A stretch of 20,073 nucleotides of DNA from Candidatus Peregrinibacteria bacterium (GCA_016866815.1 VGKZ01000007.1:1-20073); one strand, 5' to 3'; positions 5,536 to 13,570 are shown, counted from the first letter of the stretch. Made by a program: numbers and translations. The notes: generated by a model from the letters alone, not told the origin.

Positions 5536-7275
5536 GTGCTGGAACGCCTCTCCGACAGGCAATGCTTTGGGTGTATCGCAGTGATCTGCGCCGTGCTCTA
5601 TGTCCCCTCGCTGGGAAACGATCTGGTGAACTGGGACGACACCATGCTCATTACGGCGAACCCCGTGGTGCAGAATTTCGATGTGGTGCGTGGTTTTACA
5701 ACCTTCGACCCGGAACTCTACATCCCGCTGACACTGCTGACCTATCAGATAGAACAGCTGATCGCAGGGAATGCAGCATGGATCTATCATCTCTCCAATC
5801 TTCTCCTGCACAGTGCCAATGCATGTCTCCTTCTCCTGATCATCGGGGGGCTGACGAAGAACCGACTCACCGGGCTCATCGCCGCACTGCTCTTCGCCGT
5901 GCATCCCGTCAACAGTGAAGCGGTGCTGTGGGCAAGCGCCCGGAAAGATCTCCTCAGCGCGTTCTTTTTTCTCCTCGCGATACACCTGTACATGAAAGGT
6001 AATCGTCTGAGCATCGGAGCATTCTTTCTCGGTCTGCTCTCGAAGGTCTCCATCGTCGTGCTGCCATTCATCCTGCTCCTCATCGACCACTGGGAAGGAC
6101 GAGTGATCGATGCCCGGCGTATCAGAGCACACTGGCCGTACTTTCTCCTGAGCATCGTCTTCGGGTCCATCGCGCTCTTTGGGAAAACCGCTACAGCATG
6201 GGCTATTCCGATAAGCAAATCTCCACTGCTCGCCGCGAAGAGCACCGTGTTTCTCCTGCAGAAAATCCTTCTGCCGGTCGGCCTCTCCCCCATCTACTCC
6301 CAGCACACTCCCGTGGTGATAGAATCGCCGGAATTTTTCCTGCCCCTCATCATCGTATTCCTGGCCGCCGTGTTGCTGTGGATATTCCGGAAGCGTGCTC
6401 CGCTCCTGGTATGGTGCGCTCTCTGGTTTGTGATCATTGTTTCACCCGCATACTTCACGTTCTCGAAGAACGGGTACGTTCTCTTCGCATCGAACCGGTA
6501 CGTGTATCTCGCAAGTGTCGGAGTGTGTATCTGGGTCACAGCAACTGGTATGGCACTCGCATCGCGCAATGCCCTGATGCGCGCGGCGATAGTGGTACTC
6601 GGCGTTCTGATCGTGGGTGCTTCCGTAGTGCTGACGTACCGACAGGTATGGGTGTGGAATACCAGTGAGACATTGATGCAACATGCCCTCATAGCGGGCT
6701 ACGAGCACCCTCTGGTGTGGAATAACCTCGGTGCAGCCCTCCGCTCGGCAGGAAGATCTGAGGAGGCACTGGAAGCCTTCCTGAAGGCAGCGGAGAAAGG
6801 CCAGCCACAGGCTCACGCCAATGCGGGGAATCTGTATCGTGAGGTTGGCAATGAAGCAAAAGCGCTGGAGCTCTTCGCTGCCGGCATGGATGCTGCGCGG
6901 GCGCATGGCGCATTTGGAACGCAGGATCTGGCACCGCACTTCTCCGTCGCACAATTTCTGCTGTCGCAGGGGAGAAACGCTGAAGCGCTGAAAGTCTTCG
7001 AAGAGGCGGCGCAACTGGGACCGCATATACCGAGTGCGCACGTAAACCTGGGAATGCTGCTCCTGAAGAACGGCAGTGTGAGCGGTGCGAAAGAACATCT
7101 GGAACGCGCAACAGAGCTCGACAGGTACTCTGCAACCGCGTGGTACCACCTCGCTCTCGCCCATGCACTACAGGGCAGCAGAGCGCAGGCGATCGATGCG
7201 CTGGAACAAACATTGCGTGTCGATCCTGGATACGAAGACGCTGAGGAACAATTGCAGAAGCTAAGAGGCGGGTGA
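5536..7275 (+). CDS. TMTC-like membrane glycosyltransferase (GT-C fold) with C-terminal TPR repeats
   Basis: This 579-residue protein has about ten membrane segments in its N-terminal two thirds and tetratricopeptide repeats in roughly the last 200 residues. A GT-C-type acidic motif lies in the first extracytoplasmic loop (NDLVNWDDTMLITANPVVQN, about 28-47). A conserved loop HPVNSEAVLWASARKDLLSA (about 123-142) is typical of the TMTC/DUF1736 protein O-mannosyltransferase-like group. The TPRs are seen as PLVWNNLGAALRSAGRSEEA, NAGNLYREVGNEAKALELF, AHVNLGMLLLKNGSVSGAKE and AWYHLALAHALQGSRAQAI. It probably transfers a lipid-linked sugar to proteins outside the membrane. The substrate is unknown and activity is inferred. 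The GTG start at 5536 is a guess (GTG 5521 is possible); no ATG lies in frame near the homology. It diverges from the antiporter gene. Confidence 0.75.
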   Translation: MLERLSDRQCFGCIAVICAVLYVPSLGNDLVNWDDTMLITANPVVQNFDVVRGFTTFDPELYIPLTLLTYQIEQLIAGNAAWIYHLSNLLLHSANACLLLLIIGGLTKNRLTGLIAALLFAVHPVNSEAVLWASARKDLLSAFFFLLAIHLYMKGNRLSIGAFFLGLLSKVSIVVLPFILLLIDHWEGRVIDARRIRAHWPYFLLSIVFGSIALFGKTATAWAIPISKSPLLAAKSTVFLLQKILLPVGLSPIYSQHTPVVIESPEFFLPLIIVFLAAVLLWIFRKRAPLLVWCALWFVIIVSPAYFTFSKNGYVLFASNRYVYLASVGVCIWVTATGMALASRNALMRAAIVVLGVLIVGASVVLTYRQVWVWNTSETLMQHALIAGYEHPLVWNNLGAALRSAGRSEEALEAFLKAAEKGQPQAHANAGNLYREVGNEAKALELFAAGMDAARAHGAFGTQDLAPHFSVAQFLLSQGRNAEALKVFEEAAQLGPHIPSAHVNLGMLLLKNGSVSGAKEHLERATELDRYSATAWYHLALAHALQGSRAQAIDALEQTLRVDPGYEDAEEQLQKLRGG

Positions 7276-7283
7276 TGCACACA

Positions 7284-8363
7284 TTACTCGGTATACAGCA
7301 GCGGATTTTTCTTCACGCCGTTCAGGCGAACCTCAAAATGCACGTGAATACCCGTCTTGCCGTAGACAAGACCTGTATTGCCCATGGAAGCGATGGTCTG
7401 ACCACGCTGCACATTGTCCCCAAGTGCCACATGGAGCTCCTTGTTGTGCCCGTAGAGTGTCACAAGGCCGTTGCCGTGATCGATTTCGATGACGTTGCCA
7501 TAGCCGCCGTTCCAGCCGTAATCCGCACGAATGATCGTGCCGTCCTCCGCGGCGAATACGGGACCACCCAACCTCCCTTCGTCATCCTTCTCCTGCATGT
7601 CCAGGGCGAAGTGCTTCGCGTTGAAGTACTGGGTGATGTAGCACGAGGCTCCGCAGGGCTTCTGCAGGACTCCGGCACTCGGCGCATCCGTGAACGCCGT
7701 CTTCGGAGGCGTGACCACTGCAGGCTTGGCCGGAGCGGGCTTTGACGATGCGGCAGCAGAGGAGGGCTTCTTGCCGGGTTCAGCCGGCTTCTCGGGCGGC
7801 TTGTCCGCCGTCGCCACCTTGGTCGGTTCGCCGACAATCGGCTTGCCACCAGGAATGATGATCTGCTGACCGGCGATGATGAACTCACTCTTCAGATCAT
7901 TCTGCTTCATGATCTCGCTCTGGGGGACATCGTAGAGTTGTGCAATCCTGGACAGTGTCTGCCCTCTTCCGACGGTGTGGAGTACGCCGTCGACAGGCAG
8001 GATCAAAAGCTCCTGCCCCGGACGAATGGGCTCTCCTTCCTTCAGCCCGTTCGCAACGCGAATAGTTTCGATGGAAACCGGATACCACCGTGAAAGGCGT
8101 TCCAGACTATCGCCTTCCTTCACGATGTGAATCGTGCCCTTGGCGTAGGCTCTGCGCGCACCCTGACGCGTCAGTGTGGAGGACTTCATCAGAAAGCCGT
8201 CCTCAACGAGGAAGAACTGCTGATCGGCCACTGCTTCCTCGGGAGGCGCCAGTGCGGAGCTGGGAACGTACGGAGGAACGAAAAGAGAGAGTAGCAAAAT
8301 CCCGGTACACAGAGCGCGCACACGAACGGAGAGCCAGTGATGAGTGGGGGTGACGCCGTTCAT
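7284..8363 (-). CDS. Secreted LysM x2 / M23 metallopeptidase
   Basis: This 359-residue exported protein probably cleaves peptide cross-links in peptidoglycan. An N-terminal signal segment (about 13-38, ending SSALA) is followed by LysM 1 (about 77-123, HIVKEGDSLERLSRWY), LysM 2 (about 128-171, HTVGRGQTLSRIAQLY) and a Pro/Ala/Lys-rich linker (172-225). The M23 domain (about 245-356) has zinc ligands His251 and Asp255 (HFALD) and His342 (HVHFEV), with His306 in LYGHN and His340 as catalytic histidines, so it looks active. It is the third envelope gene in a row on this strand (ftsQ, carboxypeptidase, this one). An extended -10 (TG-n-TACAAT) just upstream may drive it alone. The stop lies 8 nt from that of the TPR protein. 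Confidence 0.92.
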   Translation of the reverse strand: MNGVTPTHHWLSVRVRALCTGILLLSLFVPPYVPSSALAPPEEAVADQQFFLVEDGFLMKSSTLTRQGARRAYAKGTIHIVKEGDSLERLSRWYPVSIETIRVANGLKEGEPIRPGQELLILPVDGVLHTVGRGQTLSRIAQLYDVPQSEIMKQNDLKSEFIIAGQQIIIPGGKPIVGEPTKVATADKPPEKPAEPGKKPSSAAASSKPAPAKPAVVTPPKTAFTDAPSAGVLQKPCGASCYITQYFNAKHFALDMQEKDDEGRLGGPVFAAEDGTIIRADYGWNGGYGNVIEIDHGNGLVTLYGHNKELHVALGDNVQRGQTIASMGNTGLVYGKTGIHVHFEVRLNGVKKNPLLYTE

Positions 8364-8380
8364 CGCAATGCATTACGGGG

Positions 8381-8389
8381 ATTGTACCA
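8381..8389 (-). promoter_or_regulatory. Possible extended -10 promoter for the LysM/M23 gene
   Basis: On the minus strand TGGTACAAT (extended -10 form TGnTACAAT) lies 17 nt before the ATG at 8363, predicting a leader of only about 11 nt without a Shine-Dalgarno. No good -35 hexamer is visible, which is tolerated in extended -10 promoters. Confidence 0.35.
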
Positions 8390-8447
8390 AAGAAAAAGGG
8401 AATCGCGGTGCGTGCGCATCGCAAGTATATGCGCAGTGGGAAAGTAT

Positions 8448-9377
8448 TCAGTGCGAAGCAATGGAAGGATGTTCCGCTGCGGCTTGTACGGGAATCGCCG
8501 AAGGACGGAAGGCAGTCGCCATATCACCGAGGATCACATCCATGTCTTTGTACCGCTGCAGCGAACCGAGGAGTACCACGACATACCGGTGACCGGATTC
8601 CTCCACCACCGAGACCAGACATTCTCCGGCATCATCGGTAGTCCCCGTTTTCCCTGCAACAACCGTAGGACCCTCCGCTGCTGCCATTGCCGGGTCATGC
8701 ATCAGGACATTCGTATGATAGAGGCGCACGGTCTCCGTGCCGTCCAGACTTGCTATCGTTGCGCCAGCCATGCCCATGCGCTTCTCAATCTCCGCGTTGC
8801 GGAGTGCGAATGCCGTGAGCCATGCAATGTCGCGCGGCGTGGACCAGTGCGATGGATGATCGAGGCCAATGGGATTCTGGAATGACGTTCCCTTCAGACC
8901 CAACTGCAGCGCGCGGGTATTCATCTCTTCGACGAACGTCTGCAGAGAACCACTGTGGAAGAGTGCCAATGTGATCGCAGCGTCATTGGCGGAATTCACC
9001 AGCAGAGCGGAGAGGAGATCTCCCACGCGATAGTTTTTCCCAGCGGTCAGGTACACTTTGTTGCCCACGGCGGACTCGGCACTCTTCGGAACCGTGACAG
9101 TCTCGGAGAGATCATGATTCTCCACGATCAGAATAGCCGTCATGAGTTTCGTGAGGCTCGCCATCGGTCTCTGGACGCGAGCATCACGCGAATACACCGA
9201 CTGCCCGCTCTCGATGTCCAGAATCACGACACCGGATGCCGAAAGTCTGCCTGCGACACTGAATACCGGAGCCGGAGGCGCAACGGAAAACTGCACCGCC
9301 TGGAGTGCATCGGTCGTCCCGCCGGTTGAGGCGGGGAACAAGCCGAGGAACATGACGGTCAACAGAGTTCGTACCAT
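8448..9377 (-). CDS. D-alanyl-D-alanine carboxypeptidase, peptidase S11 (DacA-like)
   Basis: This 309-residue serine peptidase trims the terminal D-Ala of peptidoglycan stem peptides. All three penicillin-binding motifs are present and well spaced: Ser74-x-x-Lys77 (STLTK-type, here MASLTKLMTA), Ser129-Ala-Asn131 (LLVNSANDAA) and Lys243-Thr-Gly245 (VAGKTGTTD). A signal peptide covers about residues 1-18 (MVRTLLTVMFLGLFPASTGG). The protein ends soon after the catalytic domain, without the long C-terminal amphipathic helix domain of E. coli DacA. I chose ATG 9377 because it starts the signal peptide; the frame is open to 9512, but that part would include a terminator-like hairpin. It lies 94 nt downstream of ftsQ and 84 nt upstream of the LysM/M23 gene. 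Confidence 0.93.
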   Translation of the reverse strand: MVRTLLTVMFLGLFPASTGGTTDALQAVQFSVAPPAPVFSVAGRLSASGVVILDIESGQSVYSRDARVQRPMASLTKLMTAILIVENHDLSETVTVPKSAESAVGNKVYLTAGKNYRVGDLLSALLVNSANDAAITLALFHSGSLQTFVEEMNTRALQLGLKGTSFQNPIGLDHPSHWSTPRDIAWLTAFALRNAEIEKRMGMAGATIASLDGTETVRLYHTNVLMHDPAMAAAEGPTVVAGKTGTTDDAGECLVSVVEESGHRYVVVLLGSLQRYKDMDVILGDMATAFRPSAIPVQAAAEHPSIASH

Positions 9378-9395
9378 CTGGAGAAGAATACGCCC

Positions 9396-9416
9396 AAAAG
9401 GCCCTTCCGTGAAGGG
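9396..9416 (-). terminator. Weak terminator-like hairpin after ftsQ
   Basis: Read on the minus strand, CCCTTC-ACG-GAAGGG forms a perfect 6-bp stem, followed by CC and four Ts. The T-run is short and interrupted by Gs, so termination would be partial at best. Its position between the ftsQ stop and the carboxypeptidase start fits a modest separator within an envelope gene cluster. Confidence 0.35.
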
Positions 9417-9471
9417 TGGTCCCGAAAAATAGAGGTGGAGAGCGGCAAAACCGTCAAGTGAAGTATCATTG

Positions 9472-10389
9472 TCATTTATAGACCACTCTCCCTTCGATCC
9501 GAAGATCGACATACTCCTTGGCTTTCTCGGGGCCGATTTCCTTCAGGAAGATGCGGTAGCGCTCCGCCTGCTTGTCGATCGGACTGCGGAGATCAAACCA
9601 GAGGAAACGGTTGTTCCCCAGGAGCAGATGAAACTCCTGCGCACGAACATACGCCACACGCTTGCGCACTTCCTCTCCAAATTGTCTGAGGAGCACGACT
9701 TCTGCGGCATTCATGCGTTCGAGAAACTGCGGCGGGAGGATGACGGTTCCCGGCTGCGGCCGGACACCCCAGTCCACCAACGTAATCTCCGGGAATGTGT
9801 CGCCGTCCTGCACGGAGGATGTACGGACGTAGACTCCTTCCGACGTCAGAAAATCAATCGATGCCCCGCTGCCTGCCGCGCTCCGGTCCAATGCTTCAGG
9901 ACTGGCGATCGCAAGACGGGCAACCAGTGGATCCAGGACGATGGAGATGCGCAGTGTCCCGGGAAAAGCCTTTGAGATGCGCAGATCCCGGAGATCTGTG
10001 ATGGATGCCCGAAGCAAGTCTTCCGCTTCGAAGGGGGTGAGGAAAAGCATCTTTTTACCAAACAACGGAGCGAGCGTCTGCTGAACCTGTTCGATATCGA
10101 GACGGGGACTCTCGCGGATGACCTCGATGGAACGCACCGTGAGAAGGGGTGAGAACAGAATCATTCCGGTGATGAACAGTGTGAGAATGGCGATGAGCGC
10201 CACCCCCCACCGAATGCACATGTTCCTCCACACTCCGGCAGAGACCTGCAAACGCCTGAACATCCGCTTCCATCGCTCTGTAGTATTCCTCTTCCGCCTT
10301 CTCAATTTCTGTTCGACAAACCGTCGCGCAGCAGGGGTGACCGTGCGTGAAAATTTCTTCGGAATACGGCGCGGAGAACGGATGGGCAC
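9472..10389 (-). CDS. ftsQ: Cell division protein FtsQ/DivIB
   Basis: This 305-residue bitopic division protein links the FtsB/L complex to septal peptidoglycan synthesis. The order of parts is typical: a basic cytoplasmic N-terminus (about 1-60, Arg/Lys-rich), one membrane helix (about 61-80, WGVALIAILTLFITGMILFS), a POTRA domain (about 83-156, LTVRSIEVIRESPRLDIEQV to PGTLRISIVLDPLVARL) and a beta domain containing FLTSEGVYV. The start is uncertain. GTG 10389 is preferred because everything upstream in frame (to 10497) is Ser/Leu/Pro low complexity encoded by a 9-bp repeat tract. A later start at the Met before FRRLQVS is also possible. Murein genes usually found beside ftsQ (murC, ddl, ftsA/Z) are absent; here it heads a peptidase cluster. 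Confidence 0.85.
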   Translation of the reverse strand: MPIRSPRRIPKKFSRTVTPAARRFVEQKLRRRKRNTTERWKRMFRRLQVSAGVWRNMCIRWGVALIAILTLFITGMILFSPLLTVRSIEVIRESPRLDIEQVQQTLAPLFGKKMLFLTPFEAEDLLRASITDLRDLRISKAFPGTLRISIVLDPLVARLAIASPEALDRSAAGSGASIDFLTSEGVYVRTSSVQDGDTFPEITLVDWGVRPQPGTVILPPQFLERMNAAEVVLLRQFGEEVRKRVAYVRAQEFHLLLGNNRFLWFDLRSPIDKQAERYRIFLKEIGPEKAKEYVDLRIEGRVVYK

Positions 10390-10402
10390 GGAGGGTATTG
10401 TA

Positions 10403-10584
10403 GAGGACGAGAAAGGCAAGGAGGAGTACAAGGGCGACAAGGGCGACAAAGGCAACGAGGGCAACGAGGGCAACGAGGGGTACAAGGACGACAACAAAAT
10501 CAGAAAGGCCTATACTTTGATGGGCTAGGATTGTCCTCTGGGCGATCCCTATCGCCCTTGTCCACTTTGTTGTCCTTGTCCTCA
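10403..10584. repeat. 9-bp low-complexity repeat tract in the ftsQ/GT4 divergent spacer
   Basis: 10433-10495 is a seven-unit imperfect 9-bp array: GGCGACAAG, GGCGACAAA, three exact GGCAACGAG, then GGGTACAAG and GACGACAAC. The right side (10531-10581) carries the same motif in inverse orientation (CTTGTCC, CCTTGTC). Both divergent genes therefore begin with CTTGTC-type repeats on their coding strand. Translated, the array gives Gly-x-x, Ser-Leu-Pro or hydrophobic repeats depending on frame, so long ORFs across it are artefacts. Confidence 0.75.
10488..10516 (+). promoter_or_regulatory. Possible promoter for the GT4 gene, -35 inside the repeat tract
   Basis: ACGACA (10488-10493, four of six matches to TTGACA) and TATACT (10511-10516) are spaced 17 bp apart. 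The -35 hexamer lies inside the last 9-bp repeat unit. Transcription would start near 10523, a few nucleotides before the first in-frame TTG at 10531. Confidence 0.4.
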
Positions 10585-11679
10585 TTTCACTCCGCCATCA
10601 TCGCCGACTGGCTTCCCGTCTACGGCGGTGCGGAGCATGTCATTGCACAACTGCATGCGCTCTTCCCGGATGCTCCCATCTTTACGACTGTCGCACATCG
10701 CAGTGCACTCGGTCCCCTGCGCGACGTCGATATCCGGACGACACCGCTGCAGGCATGGTTCCGGTTGACGGGCAGACACCAGTGGCTGCTGCCGTGGATG
10801 CCGCGTGCCATAGAGAACATCGATCTGCGCGGTTTCGATCTCATCATCAGCTCTTCCCATGCCATCGCCAAAGGCATCATGCCACCGGATAACGCAAAAC
10901 ACATCTGCTACTGCCACACGCCCATGCGCTACGCATGGGAGATGGAAGCGGAGTATCTGAAAGACTTTGGCGTACCGAATATCCTTCGAAAGAAAATTCA
11001 GAATGAGCTGAAATCCATCCGTCGCTGGGACCTGACGAGCGCAAAGCGTGTCGATGCGTTCATCGCAAACTCGTCAACCACACAGGAGCGCATCAAGCGG
11101 ATTTACAACCGCGAGAGTACGGTGATTCACCCTCCGGTGGAAGAAAGATTCTTTACTACCCCTACAACCTACCGACTACCGACTCATACATACTTCCTCG
11201 CCGTTGGACGCTTTGTTCCCTACAAGCGTTTTGATCTTCTCATCGAGGTCGCGAACACACTGAAGATTCCTCTCAAAATTGCCGGTAGCGGCCATGATGA
11301 GAGGAGACTTCGCGGTCTTGCCGGACCGACTGTCGAATTCCTTGGACACGTTCCGGATGAAGCAATGCCGGAACTCTACGTAAAGGCAAAGGCACTCCTG
11401 CATCCTCAATTCGAAGACGCCGGAGTCACGGCTCTGGAAGCACAGGCTGCCGGTACGCCGGTCATTGCCTTCAGAAAAGGTGGTGCGCTCGACACTATCC
11501 GCGACGGCGCAACCGGAATACTCTTTGCGGAACAAACCGTTGGCTCACTGATGGAAGCACTGCACCAGTATGAACATTCGGAATTCGATCGGGCAGCGAT
11601 CACACACCATGCGCGGCAATTTTCCAGCGAACAGTTCCGGACCAACCTCCGGATGGCAGTTGCAGAGGCAATGGCATGA
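10576..11679 (+). CDS. GT4-family glycosyltransferase
   Basis: This protein of about 367 residues is a GT-B retaining glycosyltransferase. The N-terminal acceptor domain has DWLPVYGGAEHVI (about 11-23) and CYCHTPMRYAWEMEAE (about 111-125), strongly resembling mannosyl/rhamnosyl transferases of polysaccharide synthesis. The C-terminal donor domain has FLAVGRFVPYKRFDL (about 207-221) and the E-x7-E type site FEDAGVTALEAQAAGTPVIA (279-298), where Glu280 and Glu288 contact the nucleotide sugar. It probably extends a surface glycan; the donor is unknown. The start is uncertain: only TTG codons (10531, 10558, 10567, 10570, 10576) precede the homology, and they fall in CTTGTC repeats; I chose the one nearest the domain. 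A low-complexity Thr/Pro/Tyr patch (194-205) sits at the domain hinge. It overlaps the next gene by ATGA. Confidence 0.88.
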   Translation: MSSFHSAIIADWLPVYGGAEHVIAQLHALFPDAPIFTTVAHRSALGPLRDVDIRTTPLQAWFRLTGRHQWLLPWMPRAIENIDLRGFDLIISSSHAIAKGIMPPDNAKHICYCHTPMRYAWEMEAEYLKDFGVPNILRKKIQNELKSIRRWDLTSAKRVDAFIANSSTTQERIKRIYNRESTVIHPPVEERFFTTPTTYRLPTHTYFLAVGRFVPYKRFDLLIEVANTLKIPLKIAGSGHDERRLRGLAGPTVEFLGHVPDEAMPELYVKAKALLHPQFEDAGVTALEAQAAGTPVIAFRKGGALDTIRDGATGILFAEQTVGSLMEALHQYEHSEFDRAAITHHARQFSSEQFRTNLRMAVAEAMA

Positions 11680-12479
11680 GACATAATCCGGAGTATGATT
11701 TGGCTATGCAGCGCGATGCGAAATCCCATAAAGGCGATAACGGCAAAGTCGCCGTCGTCGGTGGAAGCCGTTTCATCCATGGCGCTCCGATCTTCAATGC
11801 CCTGGCTGCGGAGGCAAGCGGTATCGATACGCTTTCGCTGTGTCTTCCCAAGTGCCATGAAGAAGCCGCAAAGGGCTGGATTCTCAACGCATTCATTCAC
11901 CCGTTTCAAGGGGATCATCTGAGCGATGCCGACACGGAACCGATCCTCGAACTCATAGCGCCACTCGACTGCGTCGTCATGGGCTCGGGCATCGCACGCA
12001 CCGGAGAGCGCGTGCACGCACTGGAAGACATCATCGCCTCCTGCACGTGCCCCATGGTACTGGACGCAACAGCACTGCAAGGCAATACCATTGAGATAGT
12101 CTCCGGCAAAACCGCGGTCCTCACACCGCACCTCGGGGAACTGGAACGCATGGGATATACCATGGATGATCTTCCCGATGTCGCCAGAGACAGCGGAGCC
12201 GTCATCGTTCTGAAGAGTTACGAAGACCACGTGTTCGCGCCGGAGGGGACGGAAAAAATACGCGGCGGCAATGCGGGGCTGACGGTCGGCGGAACGGGCG
12301 ACGCTCTGGCGGGTCTCATAGCCGGACTGATCGCGCAGCACATGAGCCCATTCGAAGCGGCATGCACCGCTTGCAGGGTCATGAAGAAAGCGGGGGGGAA
12401 TTTGGAGAAGACGAAAGGGTATGCATACACGACGGTCGATGTGATTCATGAAATTCCCGCTCTCTTAAGAATGCAGTAG
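11676..12479 (+). CDS. nnrD: ADP/ATP-dependent NAD(P)H-hydrate dehydratase (single-domain)
   Basis: This 267-residue ribokinase-fold enzyme repairs hydrated NAD(P)H (NADHX/NADPHX) back to NAD(P)H using ADP or ATP. Family motifs are present: KGDNGKVAVVGGS (19-31), the substrate loop TPHLGELERM (150-159) and GNAGLTVGGTGDALAG (198-213) with catalytic Asp209. The N-terminal NAXE epimerase domain, fused in many bacteria, is missing, so epimerase must be separate or absent. ATG 11676 overlaps the TGA of the glycosyltransferase in an ATGA, implying translational coupling. An AGAGG about 9 nt upstream is the only weak Shine-Dalgarno-like match at any start here. An internal Met11 is an alternative. 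A run of seven Gs near 12393-12399 is a possible slippage point, but the frame is intact. Confidence 0.87.
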   Translation: MRHNPEYDLAMQRDAKSHKGDNGKVAVVGGSRFIHGAPIFNALAAEASGIDTLSLCLPKCHEEAAKGWILNAFIHPFQGDHLSDADTEPILELIAPLDCVVMGSGIARTGERVHALEDIIASCTCPMVLDATALQGNTIEIVSGKTAVLTPHLGELERMGYTMDDLPDVARDSGAVIVLKSYEDHVFAPEGTEKIRGGNAGLTVGGTGDALAGLIAGLIAQHMSPFEAACTACRVMKKAGGNLEKTKGYAYTTVDVIHEIPALLRMQ

Positions 12480-12553
12480 CTCTGAGCTATTCGACTGCTG
12501 CGTTATTTGCAAAAACCAAGAACAGAACAACAAGCAGCCAAGACCCCTGCTCC

Positions 12554-13279
12554 ATGCTCACCCTCCTCCCGCAATGCTCCGCAACCCTCTCCGTCCGCTT
12601 CCTGCACAAGGGCGATGACTTCGCGCTGCCGGAACACTGCGCACGCGTCCATCAGATTCACGGAGCACGTACCATCAGAGTCCATGGACCGATGGATGCG
12701 ACGGAAAAAGCAGACCTGTCGGCCGTAGCCTTGGCGAAGGCTGACCTGTCGGCCGTAGCCTTGGCGAAGGCTGACGGGATGATCACAGATGTCGCCGAAC
12801 TCCCTCTCGTCATTCGTGTCGCAGACTGTCAGAGCTTCGCCGTGTATGTTCCGGAGAGAGAAATCATCGGAGTGCTTCATGCGGGATGGCGGGGACTTCT
12901 CGCAGGAGCAATCGAGGAATTTTTTGCGGTGCTAAAACGCGAGTGGGACGTACAGCCGAGTGACGTGTGGGTCGCGGCCGGGCCTTCGCTCTGTCAACAG
13001 TGTGCGGAGTTCACCGATCCTGCTCAAGAATTACCGGGCATCGATCCGACATTTTTCGATGGTCGCCGCGTGGATCTGCGGGGTATTGCCGATGCAAAAC
13101 TGATCTCGCTCGGGGTACGGAAAGACCACATCGAAAGGCACCCGGAGTGCACACGGTGCATGCCGGGGCGGTACTGGACGTATCGCGGTGGCGACAGGGA
13201 GGCCGTCATGAAAGGGCAATCAAACATGCTCCATTGCAAGATTCTCTCCACGAGCACACACGACCGATCCCTATGTTAA
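12554..13279 (+). CDS. YfiH/LACC1-like purine nucleoside phosphorylase/laccase-domain protein with in-frame repeat insertion
   Basis: This 241-residue protein belongs to the Cu-oxidase_4/YfiH family, whose characterised members act on purine nucleosides (older name: polyphenol oxidase). The metal-binding residues are His36 (VHQIHGA), Cys92 (IRVADCQSFAV) and His109 (GVLHAGWRGLLAGAIE); AAGPSLCQQC (141-150) and HPECTRCMPGRYWTYR (196-211) complete the fold. The oddity is at residues 54-73, where DLSAVALAKA is repeated twice exactly, between the His36 region and ADGMITD, encoded by a perfect 30-bp tandem duplication. The normal family has a short loop here, so the core is probably tolerated. The C-terminal tail after WTYRGGD departs from the usual ending. 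ATG 12554 follows a C-rich leader without a Shine-Dalgarno. Confidence 0.87.
   Translation: MLTLLPQCSATLSVRFLHKGDDFALPEHCARVHQIHGARTIRVHGPMDATEKADLSAVALAKADLSAVALAKADGMITDVAELPLVIRVADCQSFAVYVPEREIIGVLHAGWRGLLAGAIEEFFAVLKREWDVQPSDVWVAAGPSLCQQCAEFTDPAQELPGIDPTFFDGRRVDLRGIADAKLISLGVRKDHIERHPECTRCMPGRYWTYRGGDREAVMKGQSNMLHCKILSTSTHDRSLC
12713..12772 (+). repeat. Two perfect tandem copies of a 30-bp unit inside the YfiH-like gene
   Basis: 12713-12742 and 12743-12772 are identical, beginning GACCTGTCGGCCGTAGCC and ending TTGGCGAAGGCT. The 30-bp length keeps the frame. On the opposite strand the unit reads SLRQGYGRQV twice. A related sequence (CTACGGCCGACAGG) occurs at 13611-13624 in the spacer downstream. 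Confidence 0.95.
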
Positions 13280-13570
13280 CTATTCTTAACCAATTGTACG
13301 ATTTTCTTACACGTACCCTCCCCCTAACAGATGGCGGTTTTGCGCCTTCGTCAGCGCTCAACGCAAGTCCGTTTTCGTGACAGATCAGTCTCCGAAACCT
13401 AGCATTTCCGCAGTCTCGACGACTCGTTTTGTTGGCGGTTACGTTTCTTCTCAATCAGCCGTCCTAGGGAGGCCAAATCCTGCAGGTTCGTGGATCTGCT
13501 CTGCGGTCACCCACTTCATACACAGGGGACAGGCGTAATCTGCCCGACGATCGTCAGGATACTAAGTATC

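Noticed and set aside
10433..10495. Collagen-like Gly-x-x protein suggested by KGDKGDKGNEGNEGNEG
   Set aside because: Seven units only, no gene context, and the upstream part of the frame is antisense to ftsQ. Better explained as a DNA repeat.
10055..10585. Frame encoding a very hydrophobic Val/Leu/Ala stretch that looks like a membrane helix
   Set aside because: The hydrophobic part is the third reading of the 9-bp repeat tract; the rest is antisense or out of frame to ftsQ.
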